A stretch of 64,000 nt of DNA. Source: Actinoallomurus liliacearum. GTDB taxonomy: Bacteria; Actinomycetota; Actinomycetes; Streptosporangiales; Streptosporangiaceae. The notes beneath the pieces were generated by a model that was not told the origin of the DNA, did not search any database, and saw only the letters and a list, made by a program, of their open reading frames with translations. Position 1 is the stretch's first letter. Each line of letters starts with the position of its first letter. This document shows, one piece after another, positions 8,190 through 17,158 of the stretch. The stretch covers positions 372,001-436,000 of the forward strand of contig NZ_BAABHJ010000001.1 of assembly GCF_039542035.1 (NCBI RefSeq), read 5' to 3'. The translations under genes were made by a program, and so were the position numbers.

Positions 8190-8945
8190 ATGCGATTCTC
8201 CGGGCGTTCGGTGGTGGTGACCGGCGCCGGCGCCGGGATCGGGCGGGCGATCGCCCTGCGGTTCGGGGCGGAGGGCGCTCAGGTCGTCGTCGCCGACCTG
8301 GACGCCGCGAGCGCCGAGCGTACGGCGGGTGAGATCCCCGGCGCCCGCGCGGTCGCCGTCGACGTGACCGACGGCGCCGGTGTCCGGGCGGCGCTGGCGG
8401 ACCTGCCCGTCGACGTCCTGGTGAACAACGCCGGCGGCGCGGTCGACGCCGCGTTCGAGGAACTGCCCGAGGAGGCCTGGGATCGGGACGTCGACCTGTG
8501 CCTGAAGGGAACCTTCCTGTGCACCCAGGCCGTCCTGCCGGCGATGCTGCGGCGGGGCGGGGGCGTCATCGTGAACGTGGCCTCGGTGAACGGCATCACC
8601 CATCTCGGGAACGAGGCCTACAGCGCGGCCAAGGCGGGCGTCCTCAGCCTCACGCGCAGCGTCGCGGTGCGCTACGGCCCGGCCGGGATCCGCTGCAACG
8701 CCGTCGCGCCGGGCACGATCCGCACCAGCGCGTGGGACGAGCGCGAGAGCCACCGCCCGGGCGTCCTGGACCGCGTCGCCGGCTGGTATCCGCTGCGCCG
8801 CGTCGGCACTCCGGACGACGTCGCCGCCGCGGTGGCCTTCCTGGCCTCCGACGAGGCCGCGTGGATCAGCGGGACGACGCTGCCCGTGGACGGCGGGCTG
8901 CTGGCGGGCAACCAGCGCATGACCGACGACATCGTGGGCGACTGA
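8190..8945 (+). CDS. Short-chain dehydrogenase/reductase
   Basis: A 251-residue SDR with TGAGAGIGRAIA, an Asp after beta-strand 2 (VVADLD, favouring NAD), NNAGG, VASVNG and the catalytic YSAAKAG. The ending ISGTTLPVDGG is typical of 3-oxoacyl-ACP-reductase-like SDRs. The start is uncertain: ATGs at 8172, 8175 and 8190 are in frame and none has a strong ribosome site; MRFSGRSVVVTG from 8190 fits the family's usual length best. The substrate is unknown. It probably shares a transcript with the SDR upstream. Confidence 0.86.
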   Translation: MRFSGRSVVVTGAGAGIGRAIALRFGAEGAQVVVADLDAASAERTAGEIPGARAVAVDVTDGAGVRAALADLPVDVLVNNAGGAVDAAFEELPEEAWDRDVDLCLKGTFLCTQAVLPAMLRRGGGVIVNVASVNGITHLGNEAYSAAKAGVLSLTRSVAVRYGPAGIRCNAVAPGTIRTSAWDERESHRPGVLDRVAGWYPLRRVGTPDDVAAAVAFLASDEAAWISGTTLPVDGGLLAGNQRMTDDIVGD

Positions 8946-9133
8946 GCCGCCGGTGCCCTGATCGCGGCACGGGGTGACCCGGGCCGTCGTCCCACCGGCC
9001 CTGGTCCGGTCCCGGGCACGGCGGCGTTCCACAATCGAAGGGAGAGCCCGCACGCGGGCGGCGTGGGCCACGGGCCCGCGGCCGCTCGCCGGGCCGAGGA
9101 GGCGGGCTCCGAACTCGAACCCGGGGGAACGCG

Positions 9134-10243
9134 ATGGAACACCCGGACCGGCCGATGACCCGGCGGGACGCCCTCCGCGCCGGACTGACCGTCGCGGCGC
9201 TCGCGCCGGCGCCCGCCGCCCTCGCGCGCCCGTGGAGCGGCCTGACGCCGGAGCAGCAGGCCGGGCAGCGTGTGATCTTCTCCTACTCCGGCTCCGCCGT
9301 GCCGCCCGCGCTGCTGGCGCAGATCGAGGCCGGGACCGCGGCGGGCGTCATCTTCTTCGCGGACAACGTCACGAGCCTGGACCAGATCACCGCGGCGACC
9401 CGCCGGCTGGAGGCCGCGCGGAAGGCGGGTCCGGTACCGGCTCCGCTGTTGCTGATGACCGACCAGGAGGGCGGCAGGATACGACGGCTCCCGGGCGGCC
9501 CCGTCAGCTCGCAGAAGGAGATCGGCCAGGCATCCGATCCCACCGCGGCGGCGGCCCGGGCCGGCACGGAGGCCGGGCGGCTGCTCGCGGGCGTCGGAAT
9601 GAACGTCAACCTCGCGCCGGTCCTCGACGTCCATCGGGCGGAAGGCGACTTCGCCGATCGGCTGGGCCGCTCGTACAGCACGGATCCGGCCGTCTGCGGC
9701 CGGCTGGGCGCCGCCTTCGTCACGGCGCAGCAGCGGGCCGGGGTCGCGGCGACCGTCAAGCACTTCCCGGGGCTCGGTGCGGCCGGGCCGGACGAGAACA
9801 CCGACCTGCGGCCCGTCACGTTGCGGGTCCCCCGGTCGGTCCTGCGGACCGTCGACGAACCCCCGTACGCTCCGGCGATCGCGGCCGGTGTGCGGCTCGT
9901 GATGCCGTCCTGGGCGGTCTATCCGGCGCTGGACCCGGCACGGCCCGCGGGCCTGTCCCCGGTCGTCCTCGGGTCGCTCCGCGACCGGCTCGGGTTCCGG
10001 GGCGTGACCGTGAGCGACGCGATCAACGCCGGGGGGCTGGAGGCCTTCGGCACGTACGCGGAGCGGGCGGTCGCGGCCGCGCGGGCCGGGATGGACCTCA
10101 TCCTCGTCTGCTCCCAGCGGGTCGCCGACGGGCAGGCGGTCGTCTCCGGCCTGGCCGGCGCCCTGCGGAGCGGACGGCTGGACCGGCGCGCCTTCGACGC
10201 CGCACGGGCCCGGGTCTCCGATCTTCGCCACAGGTCCGGCTGA
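9134..10243 (+). CDS. Tat-exported glycoside hydrolase family 3 protein (NagZ-like)
   Basis: A 369-residue protein starting with a twin-arginine signal (MTRRDALRAG, then a hydrophobic stretch ending ALA at about 32). The GH3 N-terminal barrel follows: TDQEGGRIRRLPG, NLAPVLDVHR, VKHFPGLGAA and the nucleophile Asp in TVSDAINAGG. The KHFPG..G motif and the lack of a C-terminal GH3 domain point to a beta-N-acetylhexosaminidase-type enzyme acting on exported muropeptides or chitooligosaccharides. The usual KH(F/S)PGHGxxxxDSH histidine pair is altered to GLGAAGPDENTD, so catalytic details may differ. ATG 9134 follows GGGGGAA. Confidence 0.85.
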   Translation: MEHPDRPMTRRDALRAGLTVAALAPAPAALARPWSGLTPEQQAGQRVIFSYSGSAVPPALLAQIEAGTAAGVIFFADNVTSLDQITAATRRLEAARKAGPVPAPLLLMTDQEGGRIRRLPGGPVSSQKEIGQASDPTAAAARAGTEAGRLLAGVGMNVNLAPVLDVHRAEGDFADRLGRSYSTDPAVCGRLGAAFVTAQQRAGVAATVKHFPGLGAAGPDENTDLRPVTLRVPRSVLRTVDEPPYAPAIAAGVRLVMPSWAVYPALDPARPAGLSPVVLGSLRDRLGFRGVTVSDAINAGGLEAFGTYAERAVAAARAGMDLILVCSQRVADGQAVVSGLAGALRSGRLDRRAFDAARARVSDLRHRSG

Positions 10244-10403
10244 ATTCCCGCGTTTGGCTCTTCGCGCCTGCGGCAAAATCCAGTTTTCTGGCACTAACAT
10301 CCGATGTGTCCGTCAACCGGTCGTGGGCACGGCCGACGCATCCGGGGAGAGGCCCCATGAGTGGCGATCAGGGCGAAGTCGACCTGACGAGAGTGGCAGA
10401 CTT

Positions 10404-11315
10404 ATGGGACCCATGCGCACGACGTCCCCCCACATCCTGGTGGTCAATGGCACCAAGGTCCGCCGCCCGGTCTTCCTCCTGGGCGCACCCCACTCGGGAA
10501 CGGACCTCCTCGCCCGCGCGCTCAGGCGCTCGGGCGCGTTCCACGTCACGATGGGACGCCCCGGCGTGGTCCGCACGGTGTACGCCTTCGCCCGGCGACC
10601 CTCGATCGCCAATGAGCAGGGGCAGGGCGCGGCGCGCGTCCTGCGCGACGCGTACGCGCACACCTGGCAGGTGACGCGCGAGGGCTGCGGCGAGTGCCCG
10701 GCGGACTGCCGCGGACTGGGCCGGATCGGGGCCGACGGCACCTGCGCGGACCCGCGCGGCGTCCAGCGGTTCGCCGACGCCACCCCGGACCTGATCTACA
10801 GCACGGACGTGATCCTGGACGCCTTCCCGGACGCGCAGCTCATCCAGATCATCCGGGACGGCCGGGACGTCGTCGCCGGAATGCTCACCGACGAGCGCTG
10901 CCTGGCGTGGTTCCGGCCCGGGTTCGCCAACCTGGACGAGGTCTTCCCGAACCCCTTCTTCGGGGTCGAGGACGTCACCGAGCGCGCCCGCTGGCCGCAG
11001 GCCGGCGTCGCGGTCAAGTGCGCGCTGCGCTGGCGGGGGGCGATCCGGCTCAGTGCCCGGCTCCGGGCGCAGACGCCCGAGGAGCAGCTGCTCACGATCC
11101 GGTACGAGGAACTCGTGGCCCGGCCCCGCGAGGTCGTCTCCGCCCTGTCCGACTACCTCGGCCAGCGGGTCTCCCGCACCGCGCTGTACGGCCTCCACGA
11201 CGGAGGCGTCGGCCGGTGGCAGGAGGGGCTGACGCCCAAGCAGGTCATCCAGGTGGAGAAGATCGCCGGGGCCGAGCTGACCCGTCTCGGCTACCGGCTC
11301 AGCGACCGGGGATAG
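10404..11315 (+). CDS. PAPS-dependent sulfotransferase family protein
   Basis: A 303-residue protein. FLLGAPHSGTDLLARAL (about 22-38) is the 5'-phosphosulfate-binding loop and LIQIIRDGRDVVAGM the 3'-phosphate motif. Between them lies a compact cysteine group (CGECPADC, plus a nearby DGTC), unusual for a cytosolic sulfotransferase and suggestive of a metal or disulfide site. The acceptor is unknown. The start is doubtful: ATG 10404 and 10413 have weak ribosome sites, while ATG 10357, with a strong GGGGAGAGG, opens another frame that runs into this gene one base out of register. Confidence 0.8.
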   Translation: MGPMRTTSPHILVVNGTKVRRPVFLLGAPHSGTDLLARALRRSGAFHVTMGRPGVVRTVYAFARRPSIANEQGQGAARVLRDAYAHTWQVTREGCGECPADCRGLGRIGADGTCADPRGVQRFADATPDLIYSTDVILDAFPDAQLIQIIRDGRDVVAGMLTDERCLAWFRPGFANLDEVFPNPFFGVEDVTERARWPQAGVAVKCALRWRGAIRLSARLRAQTPEEQLLTIRYEELVARPREVVSALSDYLGQRVSRTALYGLHDGGVGRWQEGLTPKQVIQVEKIAGAELTRLGYRLSDRG

Positions 11316-11427
11316 CCGTCGGCGGGCTCCCGCGTTCGGCGTACCGCCAGCCGATCGCCAGTCCGGCCGCGCCGCACCCGACGAGGAGAGCGGTGATCCG
11401 CCGCATCCCGCGCCTGTTCTTCACCAT
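11299..11427 (-). CDS. Small single-pass membrane protein candidate (42 aa)
   Basis: A 42-residue frame: a basic start (MVKNRRGMRR), one hydrophobic segment (ITALLVGCGAAGLAIGW) and a short Ser/Pro-rich tail. ATG 11427 is preceded by GGAGTGAG. It overlaps the 3' end of the sulfotransferase gene by 17 bp on the opposite strand. It lies downstream of two other small envelope genes on the same strand but 200 bp away. Function is unknown; it may be a chance frame. Confidence 0.4.
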   Translation of the reverse strand: MVKNRRGMRRITALLVGCGAAGLAIGWRYAERGSPPTAIPGR

Positions 11428-11626
11428 CGCGCTCACTCCGCAGTGACGATTCGCCGCCTGCTCCCACACTGTCCCGAGCGCGCGACGGCGGCGTTGCGAT
11501 GAGAATGCGCTCAGGTGAAACCCCGCGGACGGTCCGCGGTGTCGGCCCGCGCCGAACGGGCGCCGGCGCGCCGGTGCCCCAGGACGCCGGCGTCCCAGGG
11601 CGCCGGCCCGGAACGCCGGAGCGGGC

Positions 11627-12025
11627 TCAGTCCTCGTTGTCGTCGTCCGGGGCGTCGGTGGGCCCGCGCAGGACGGCGTCGTGCGATCGGTCAAAGTCCT
11701 CGCCGGATCCCTGCACGCAGCGCACGGCGACGCCGTGGCCGGGTTCGCGGACGGTGGCGCATCCGTTCGCCGGCAGCGGGGGCGGCCGCCGGCCCCCTCT
11801 GCGAGGCTCCGGGACGTCGCGGACGACCCCCGCCCTGATCCCCGCGATCGACGGCCGGTGGTGCCGGCCCTCGCGGAGCGGCCGGTGGTGGGCGGACCCG
11901 GCCCGGGCGGTCTGATGATGGGAGACGTTCACGTCCCGGTCCACCGGCTCGACTCTCTGGCGGCAGCCGGTCATCGCCAGCGCGGCTCCTAAGACCGCGC
12001 CCACCATGGCGTGCGAACGTCTCAT
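11627..12025 (-). CDS. Small putative lipoprotein
   Basis: A 132-residue protein whose first 21 residues (MRRSHAMVGAVLGAALAMTGC) form a signal peptide ending in a lipobox-like MTGC. The mature part is rich in His, Arg and Pro and ends in an acidic tail (APDDDNED). ATG 12025 has GGGGGAG upstream. It starts 26 bp after the end of the neighbouring membrane-anchored protein, so the two probably form an operon. I recognise no family. The abundance of histidine may mean metal binding, which is speculation. Confidence 0.55.
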   Translation of the reverse strand: MRRSHAMVGAVLGAALAMTGCRQRVEPVDRDVNVSHHQTARAGSAHHRPLREGRHHRPSIAGIRAGVVRDVPEPRRGGRRPPPLPANGCATVREPGHGVAVRCVQGSGEDFDRSHDAVLRGPTDAPDDDNED

Positions 12026-12051
12026 CTCGTCTCCCCCGATCCGCGTCCCAC

Positions 12052-12570
12052 TCAGGGACTGAAGTAGTGCTGCATCCGGGTGACCCGGCCCCGGCCGTCG
12101 AACCACAGCTCGAACATGTGCGACCGGTCCACCAGCGGATGGAGCCGCGCCTGCAGCTTGGCGAGCAGCGCGCGGAACTCCTCCGGAGTGAGCCGGACTC
12201 CGCGTACCCAGTCGGTGACGCCGTCGTTGGCGATCGGGGCGGACGCCCGGATCACCGCTCCGGGCGCCAGCCGCAGCGGGACGTAACGCCCAACGTCCGC
12301 CGGGCGCACCGTCTCCGGCCCGCCGGGCTGGACCTTGCGGGCCGGCGCGAACAGCACGACCTCCGCCGTCGGGCCGGCCATGACCAGGCCGAAGACACGA
12401 GAGCGGTCGGCGTACGGCGCGCCCGGGTCCGGACCCGCAGACGGAGCGTCGGGGCCCGGCGGGTCGGTCCGCTCACCGGTCCCCGCGCCGGTCAGCAGCA
12501 GAGCCCCGGCGCAGGCGATCAACGCGACGACGGTCACCCAGTGTGCCCGCTTGGTATACGGAAAGCTCAC
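12052..12570 (-). CDS. Membrane-anchored extracytoplasmic protein of unknown function
   Basis: A 172-residue protein with one N-terminal membrane anchor (VTVVALIACAGALLLTGAG), a Pro/Gly/Asp linker (about 35-55) and a small folded domain of about 115 residues. The domain contains conserved-looking aromatic and charged pairs (SRVFGLVMAGP; SHMFELWFDGRGRVTRMQHY). The last motif resembles a single beta-hairpin repeat. Outside location is inferred from topology. It heads a probable two-gene operon with the lipoprotein gene downstream. No family is recognised. Confidence 0.6.
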   Translation of the reverse strand: MSFPYTKRAHWVTVVALIACAGALLLTGAGTGERTDPPGPDAPSAGPDPGAPYADRSRVFGLVMAGPTAEVVLFAPARKVQPGGPETVRPADVGRYVPLRLAPGAVIRASAPIANDGVTDWVRGVRLTPEEFRALLAKLQARLHPLVDRSHMFELWFDGRGRVTRMQHYFSP

Positions 12571-12692
12571 GCCGAGGATCTACCCTCGTCGTCACCGGCT
12601 CATTCCTGTGCGCTGACCGAGCGCCGACAAATCACCACAAAAACAAAAAGCCGATTCCACCCCGCTGCCCGAAACGGAACCGACCGCCGGCG

Positions 12693-12875
12693 TCATGACC
12701 GGTCGGCGCCCTGCTCACCAGAGGTGTTCTCCGAATCCCGCGAGCGGGCGTCCGATGCCGGGCGTTCGAGCTCTTCGGCGGCGATACGGCCGACCTCGCG
12801 GAACAGCTCGCTGCTCGGCCAGATCTCACGCGGCGGCGGGATATGGGTACGGGCGCGGTCACCCGGCATCGCCAT
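12693..12875 (-). CDS. Small hypothetical protein (60 aa)
   Basis: A 60-residue soluble protein with a plausible folded core, REIWPSSELFREVGRIAAEEL, and a polar tail. Codon use is strongly G/C at third positions like its neighbours, and AAGGGAA precedes ATG 12875 at a sensible distance. There is no motif or membrane segment. An inverted repeat (CCGACCG 12680-12686 / CGGTCGG 12700-12706) spans its stop codon and could end its transcript. Function unknown. Confidence 0.45.
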   Translation of the reverse strand: MAMPGDRARTHIPPPREIWPSSELFREVGRIAAEELERPASDARSRDSENTSGEQGADRS

Positions 12876-12965
12876 CGACCGTTCCCTTCACTCGTGGACG
12901 AATGCTCGCTGAGTCCGTCTACCCGCGAACGGCCGTTGTACGCGGGACGGGCCGCCTCCCGGCTG

Positions 12966-12995
12966 CCGGCGCGGTGCCCAAGAGGTCCGCGCCGG
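12966..12995 (-). terminator. Terminator hairpin downstream of the ABC exporter
   Basis: CCGGCGCGG (12966-12974) and CCGCGCCGG (12987-12995) form a perfect nine-base stem around a twelve-base loop. It begins 14 bp past the exporter's stop codon on the minus strand. No T-tract follows. Confidence 0.55.
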
Positions 12996-13009
12996 TCGCC
13001 GCGAGCGGC

Positions 13010-14977
13010 TCAGTGCACCGCGTCGGGCACTTCCTGCCGGGCGAACTGCGTGTGGTACAGCTCGCTGTACAGCCCGCCCCCGGCGAGCAGCTCGTCATGC
13101 CGGCCCCGTTCGGCCACGCGACCGTCCTCGATCACGAGGATCTGGTCGGCCTCGCGGATCGTCGACAGCCGGTGGGCGATGACGATCGACGTGCGGCCGG
13201 CCAGGGCGGTGCGCAGCGCCCGCTGCACCGCGGCCTCGGACTCGGAGTCCAGGTGGGCGGTGGCCTCGTCGAGCACCACGACCGAGGGGGCCTTCAGCAG
13301 CAGCCGGGCGATGGCCAGGCGCTGCTTCTCCCCGCCGGACAGCCGGTAGCCCCGGTCTCCGACGACGGTGTCGAGGCCGTCGGGCATGCTCTCGACGAGC
13401 TCCCAGATCTGCGCGGCCCGGAGCGCCTCGGCCAGTTCCTCGTCGGTGGCGTCGGGCCGGGCGTACGCGAGGTTGGCGCGGATCGAGTCGTGGAACAGAT
13501 GCGCGTCCTGGGTGACCACGCCGACCGTGCCGCGCAGCGACTCGAGGGTCGTGTCCCGTACGTCCTGGCCGCCGATGCGGACGACGCCCTCCGTCACGTC
13601 GTACAGGCGGGACACGAGCTGGGTGATGGTCGTCTTACCGGCGCCGGAGGGCCCGACCAGTGCGGTCATCGTCCCCGGAGCGGCGCGGAAGCTCACTCCG
13701 TGCAGCACCTCGCGGCTCGGCGCGGTGTCGGTCCGCGCGATCGACTCCAGGGAGGCCAGCGAGACCTCGGCGGCCGCCGGGTAGCTGAAGACCACGTCGT
13801 CGAACTCGATCGCCGGCGCGTCGTCCGCCACGAGCAGGTCCAGATCGTCCGCGGACCCGGCGGACGCGGCGGGGTCGTCCGGGCGAGGGGAGGCGGAGAA
13901 GCGCTCCGGCAGGGGCCGGGCGTCGGGCTTCTCGTCGATCATCGGCTTGAGGTCGAGCACCTCGAAGACGCGGTCGAAGCTGACCAGTGCGGTCATCACG
14001 TCGACGTGCACGTTGGACAGCGCGGTCAGCGGACCGTACATGCGGGTGAGCAGCGTCGCCAGGGCGACGAGCGTGCCGAGCTGGAAGCTGCCGTCGACGA
14101 CGAGCGAACCGCCGACCCCGTACACCATGGCGGTCGCCAGCGAGGCCACCAGCGTCAGGGCGGTGAAGAAGACCCGGCCGTACATCGCGGACGTCACCCC
14201 GATGTCGCGCACCCGCCGGGCCCGGTCGGCGAAGCCCGCCGACTCCTCCTCGGGCCGGCCGTACAGCTTGGCGAGCATCGCGCCGGCGACGTTGAACCGC
14301 TCGGTCATGAGCGAGCTCATCTCCGCGTCGAGCTGCATCTGCTCCCGGCTGATCTTCTGCAGCCGCCGGCCCACCCATTTGGCGGGGAAGATGAAGATCG
14401 GTAGCAGCACCAGGGCGATCAGCGTGACCTGCCAGGACAGCACGAGCATCGTGACCAGCACGAGGATCAGGCTGATCACGTTCGAGACGACGGAGGACAA
14501 CGTGGTGGTCAGGGCGCGCTGCGCGCCGATGACGTCGCTGTTCAGGCGGCTGACCAGCGAACCGGTCTGGGCGCGCATGAAGAAGGCGACCGGCATGCGC
14601 TGTACGTGGTCGAACACCTGGGTGCGCAGGTCGTAGATCAGCCCCTCGCCGATGCGCGCGGAGTACCACCGCTGGCCGAGGCCGATGAGCGCCTCCACCA
14701 GGGCGAGGCCCGCGACGGCGGAGGCCAGTGTGATCACGACCCCGGTCCGGTGCGGCACGATCCCGTGATCGATGATGGTCTTCAGCAGCAGCGGGTTGGC
14801 CACGACGATGACGGCGGCCACGGCGTTCAGCGCCAGGAAGAGCACGAGCTCCCGGATGTACGGGCGGGCGTAGCCGGCGATGCGGCGCACCGTCCCGGCC
14901 TTGAGCCGTTCCTTGACGACCGACCTGTCGCGGCGGAACGACGCCATCATCATCCAGCCGTTGTCCGGCATCCCCAC
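13010..14977 (-). CDS. ABC exporter, fused membrane and ATPase domains
   Basis: A 655-residue half-transporter: six-helix membrane domain (about 30-320), then a nucleotide-binding domain with Walker A GPSGAGKTT at 442-450, signature LSGGE at 546-550, Walker B VVVLDEA at 566-572 and the H-loop IAHRLS. It should act as a homodimer or pair with another half not encoded here. An unusual insertion of about 70 residues, Pro/Asp-rich, separates the domains and splits the first strand of the ATPase domain (about 350-420). GTG 14977 has GGGAGGG six bases upstream; ATG 14971 is the alternative. The substrate is unknown. Confidence 0.9.
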   Translation of the reverse strand: MGMPDNGWMMMASFRRDRSVVKERLKAGTVRRIAGYARPYIRELVLFLALNAVAAVIVVANPLLLKTIIDHGIVPHRTGVVITLASAVAGLALVEALIGLGQRWYSARIGEGLIYDLRTQVFDHVQRMPVAFFMRAQTGSLVSRLNSDVIGAQRALTTTLSSVVSNVISLILVLVTMLVLSWQVTLIALVLLPIFIFPAKWVGRRLQKISREQMQLDAEMSSLMTERFNVAGAMLAKLYGRPEEESAGFADRARRVRDIGVTSAMYGRVFFTALTLVASLATAMVYGVGGSLVVDGSFQLGTLVALATLLTRMYGPLTALSNVHVDVMTALVSFDRVFEVLDLKPMIDEKPDARPLPERFSASPRPDDPAASAGSADDLDLLVADDAPAIEFDDVVFSYPAAAEVSLASLESIARTDTAPSREVLHGVSFRAAPGTMTALVGPSGAGKTTITQLVSRLYDVTEGVVRIGGQDVRDTTLESLRGTVGVVTQDAHLFHDSIRANLAYARPDATDEELAEALRAAQIWELVESMPDGLDTVVGDRGYRLSGGEKQRLAIARLLLKAPSVVVLDEATAHLDSESEAAVQRALRTALAGRTSIVIAHRLSTIREADQILVIEDGRVAERGRHDELLAGGGLYSELYHTQFARQEVPDAVH

Positions 14978-15239
14978 GGCGGTCCCTCCCGAGGATTCGC
15001 GACGTAATCATGTAAGCGCGTCGGCAAGAACGTACCGGATCGTTGGTTGATTCCCCCGGGTTTCCGGTTCGTCGCTCGCCTCCATCCCAGCCTGCGCCAT
15101 GCACACGGATCCCCGCCATCCGCCGTCCGGCCGAACCGGACCCCGGACCCGCGACCTAGTCCCCCTTCCAAGGACTTGTGCCGGAAGTCGATCTTGCGTG
15201 GAATGTCACAAGCCCCGACAACCCCCCAACGGAGCCTTC

Positions 15240-17108
15240 ATGCGACAACGCACGCTCGGCGTGGTCCTGGCGATCACCACGATCACCGCCGCGCCCGCCA
15301 TCTCCGCACGCCCCGCCGACGCCGCCCCCACCCCCCACGTCACGGTGTCCGGTGGGGAGACCCAGCCGGTCTTCTCCCGCGCCGACGCCATCACCCAGAC
15401 GGTGAACATCGAGGTCCCGGTCGACAGCGACCACGACGGCGTCCGGGACCGGGTGCAGATGCGGATCATGCGCCCCAAGGAGACCGACCAGGGCCTCAAG
15501 GTCCCGACCATCGTCGAGCCGAGCCCGTACTGGGCCGGCGGCAATGACGTGCCCAACCACGACGTCGACATCGACGGCCTGAGCGCCCGCGGGCTGCGGC
15601 AGAACCGGTCGGCCGACGTCCTCGCCGGCGCCTTCCCCGGTTACTACGACAACTACTTCCTGCCGCGCGGCTACGCCGTCGCCGACCTCGACAGCCTGGG
15701 CACCGGCGGCTCGACCGGCTGCCCGACCTCGGGCGCGCGCAACGAACAGGCCGGGGCCCGCGCCGCCGTCGACTGGCTGACCGGCCGCGCGCGCGGCTGG
15801 GCCCCCGACGGCACCCCGGTCAAGGCGACCTGGTCGACCGGGAACGTCGGCATGATCGGTCAGTCCTACGACGGGACGCTGCCGAACATGGCGGCCGCCA
15901 CCGGTGTGCCGGGGCTCAAGGCGATCGTGCCGATCGCCGGGATCTCCTCCTGGTATGACTACTACCGCGCCAACGGCGGCGTGCTCGCGCCCGGCGGCTT
16001 CCAGGGCGAGGACCTCGACGTCCTGGCCAAGTACGTCTACACGCGCGCGGACCGGGAGATCTGCAAGCAGGTCATCGCCGACATCGAGGCGAGGCAGGAC
16101 CGCGACACCGGCGACTACAGCCGGTTCTGGGACGAGCGGAACTACGTCCAGGACGCACGGAAGGTGCGCGCCGCCGTGTTCGTCGTGCACGGCCTGAACG
16201 ACTGGAACGTCAAGACCAAGCAGTCGGTGCAGTGGTGGAACGCGCTGGCGCGCGCCGGCGTCCCCCGGAAGCTGTGGCTGCACCAGGCGAACCACAACAC
16301 GCCGTTCCGCTGGCGGATCGAGGAATGGCTGCGGCAGACGCACCACTGGTTCGACCACTGGCTGTACGGGATCGACAACGGCATCATGCAGGAGCCGCGC
16401 GTCGACATCGAGCGGGCGCCCGGGCAGTGGGAGCAGCACGCGGACTGGCCGGAGCCCGGCACGCGCACCGTCGACCTGCACCTGAACACCTCCGGTGACC
16501 TGGCCGCGAAGCCGCAGCGCGGCGCGGCGCAGTCGATGGTCGACGCGGGCCGCACCCGGACGGCCGAGCAACTCGCGGCCGACCCGACGACGCCGGATCC
16601 GAACCGTTTGGTCTACCTGACCCCGCAACTCGCCAAGCCGGTGCGGGTCGGCGGCACGCCGCGCATCTCGCTGCGTGCCTCCCTCGACGGCCGCTCGCCG
16701 TACCTCACCGCGCTGCTGGTCGACTACGGCACCGACACCCGGCCGACCGGTGTGGTCGCGAGCACGGGCGAACAGGTCTGCTACGGCGAGGGCGTCCCCG
16801 GCGACGACGGCTGCACCACCCGGACCGCGCACGTCACCGAGACCAAGCCGTTCAAGATCGTGACGCGTGGCTGGCTGGACGCCCGCAACCGGCACGACCC
16901 GGCCCGTACCGAGCCGCTCAAGGCCGGGAAGACGTACGACTTCACCTGGGACTTCCAGCCGAACGACTACGTCTTCAAGGCGGGCCACCGGCTGGGCGTC
17001 GTGGTGCTGTCCACCGACTACGACTACACGCTGCGCTATCCGGCCGGAACGCGGCTGACAGTGCGGCCCGGGGTGAGCACCCTGCACCTGCCGGTCGCCC
17101 CGCGCTGA
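15240..17108 (+). CDS. Secreted Xaa-Pro dipeptidyl-peptidase/CocE-type hydrolase (S15)
   Basis: A 622-residue exported protein with a Sec signal peptide (MRQRTLGVVLAITTITAAPA, cleavage near ADA at about 28). The alpha/beta-hydrolase core has the nucleophile in GQSYDG, Asp in HGLNDWN and His in HQANHNTP. The C-terminal third is the jelly-roll domain of the family (starting about 410), ending TLHLPVAPR. Members cleave Xaa-Pro dipeptides or acyl esters; sequence alone does not separate these. ATG 15240 has CGGAG upstream. It is divergent from the ABC exporter across about 260 bp. Confidence 0.87.
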   Translation: MRQRTLGVVLAITTITAAPAISARPADAAPTPHVTVSGGETQPVFSRADAITQTVNIEVPVDSDHDGVRDRVQMRIMRPKETDQGLKVPTIVEPSPYWAGGNDVPNHDVDIDGLSARGLRQNRSADVLAGAFPGYYDNYFLPRGYAVADLDSLGTGGSTGCPTSGARNEQAGARAAVDWLTGRARGWAPDGTPVKATWSTGNVGMIGQSYDGTLPNMAAATGVPGLKAIVPIAGISSWYDYYRANGGVLAPGGFQGEDLDVLAKYVYTRADREICKQVIADIEARQDRDTGDYSRFWDERNYVQDARKVRAAVFVVHGLNDWNVKTKQSVQWWNALARAGVPRKLWLHQANHNTPFRWRIEEWLRQTHHWFDHWLYGIDNGIMQEPRVDIERAPGQWEQHADWPEPGTRTVDLHLNTSGDLAAKPQRGAAQSMVDAGRTRTAEQLAADPTTPDPNRLVYLTPQLAKPVRVGGTPRISLRASLDGRSPYLTALLVDYGTDTRPTGVVASTGEQVCYGEGVPGDDGCTTRTAHVTETKPFKIVTRGWLDARNRHDPARTEPLKAGKTYDFTWDFQPNDYVFKAGHRLGVVVLSTDYDYTLRYPAGTRLTVRPGVSTLHLPVAPR

Positions 17109-17114
17109 GACGAC

Positions 17115-17147
17115 GATGGGCGGGCGGCGTGACGCCGCCCGCCCATC
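17115..17147. terminator. Near-continuous hairpin between convergent genes
   Basis: The 16-base arm at 17115-17130 is the reverse complement of 17132-17147, with only G17131 between, so the real loop opens a few pairs at the tip. It lies between two convergent stop codons (17108 and 17159) and is symmetrical, so it probably terminates both transcripts. Confidence 0.75.
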
Positions 17148-17158
17148 CTGAGCTTCGC

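Noticed and set aside
8953..8970. GTGCC/GGCAC hairpin after the second SDR gene
   Set aside because: Only five base pairs with a longer loop; too weak to call a terminator in sequence this GC-rich.
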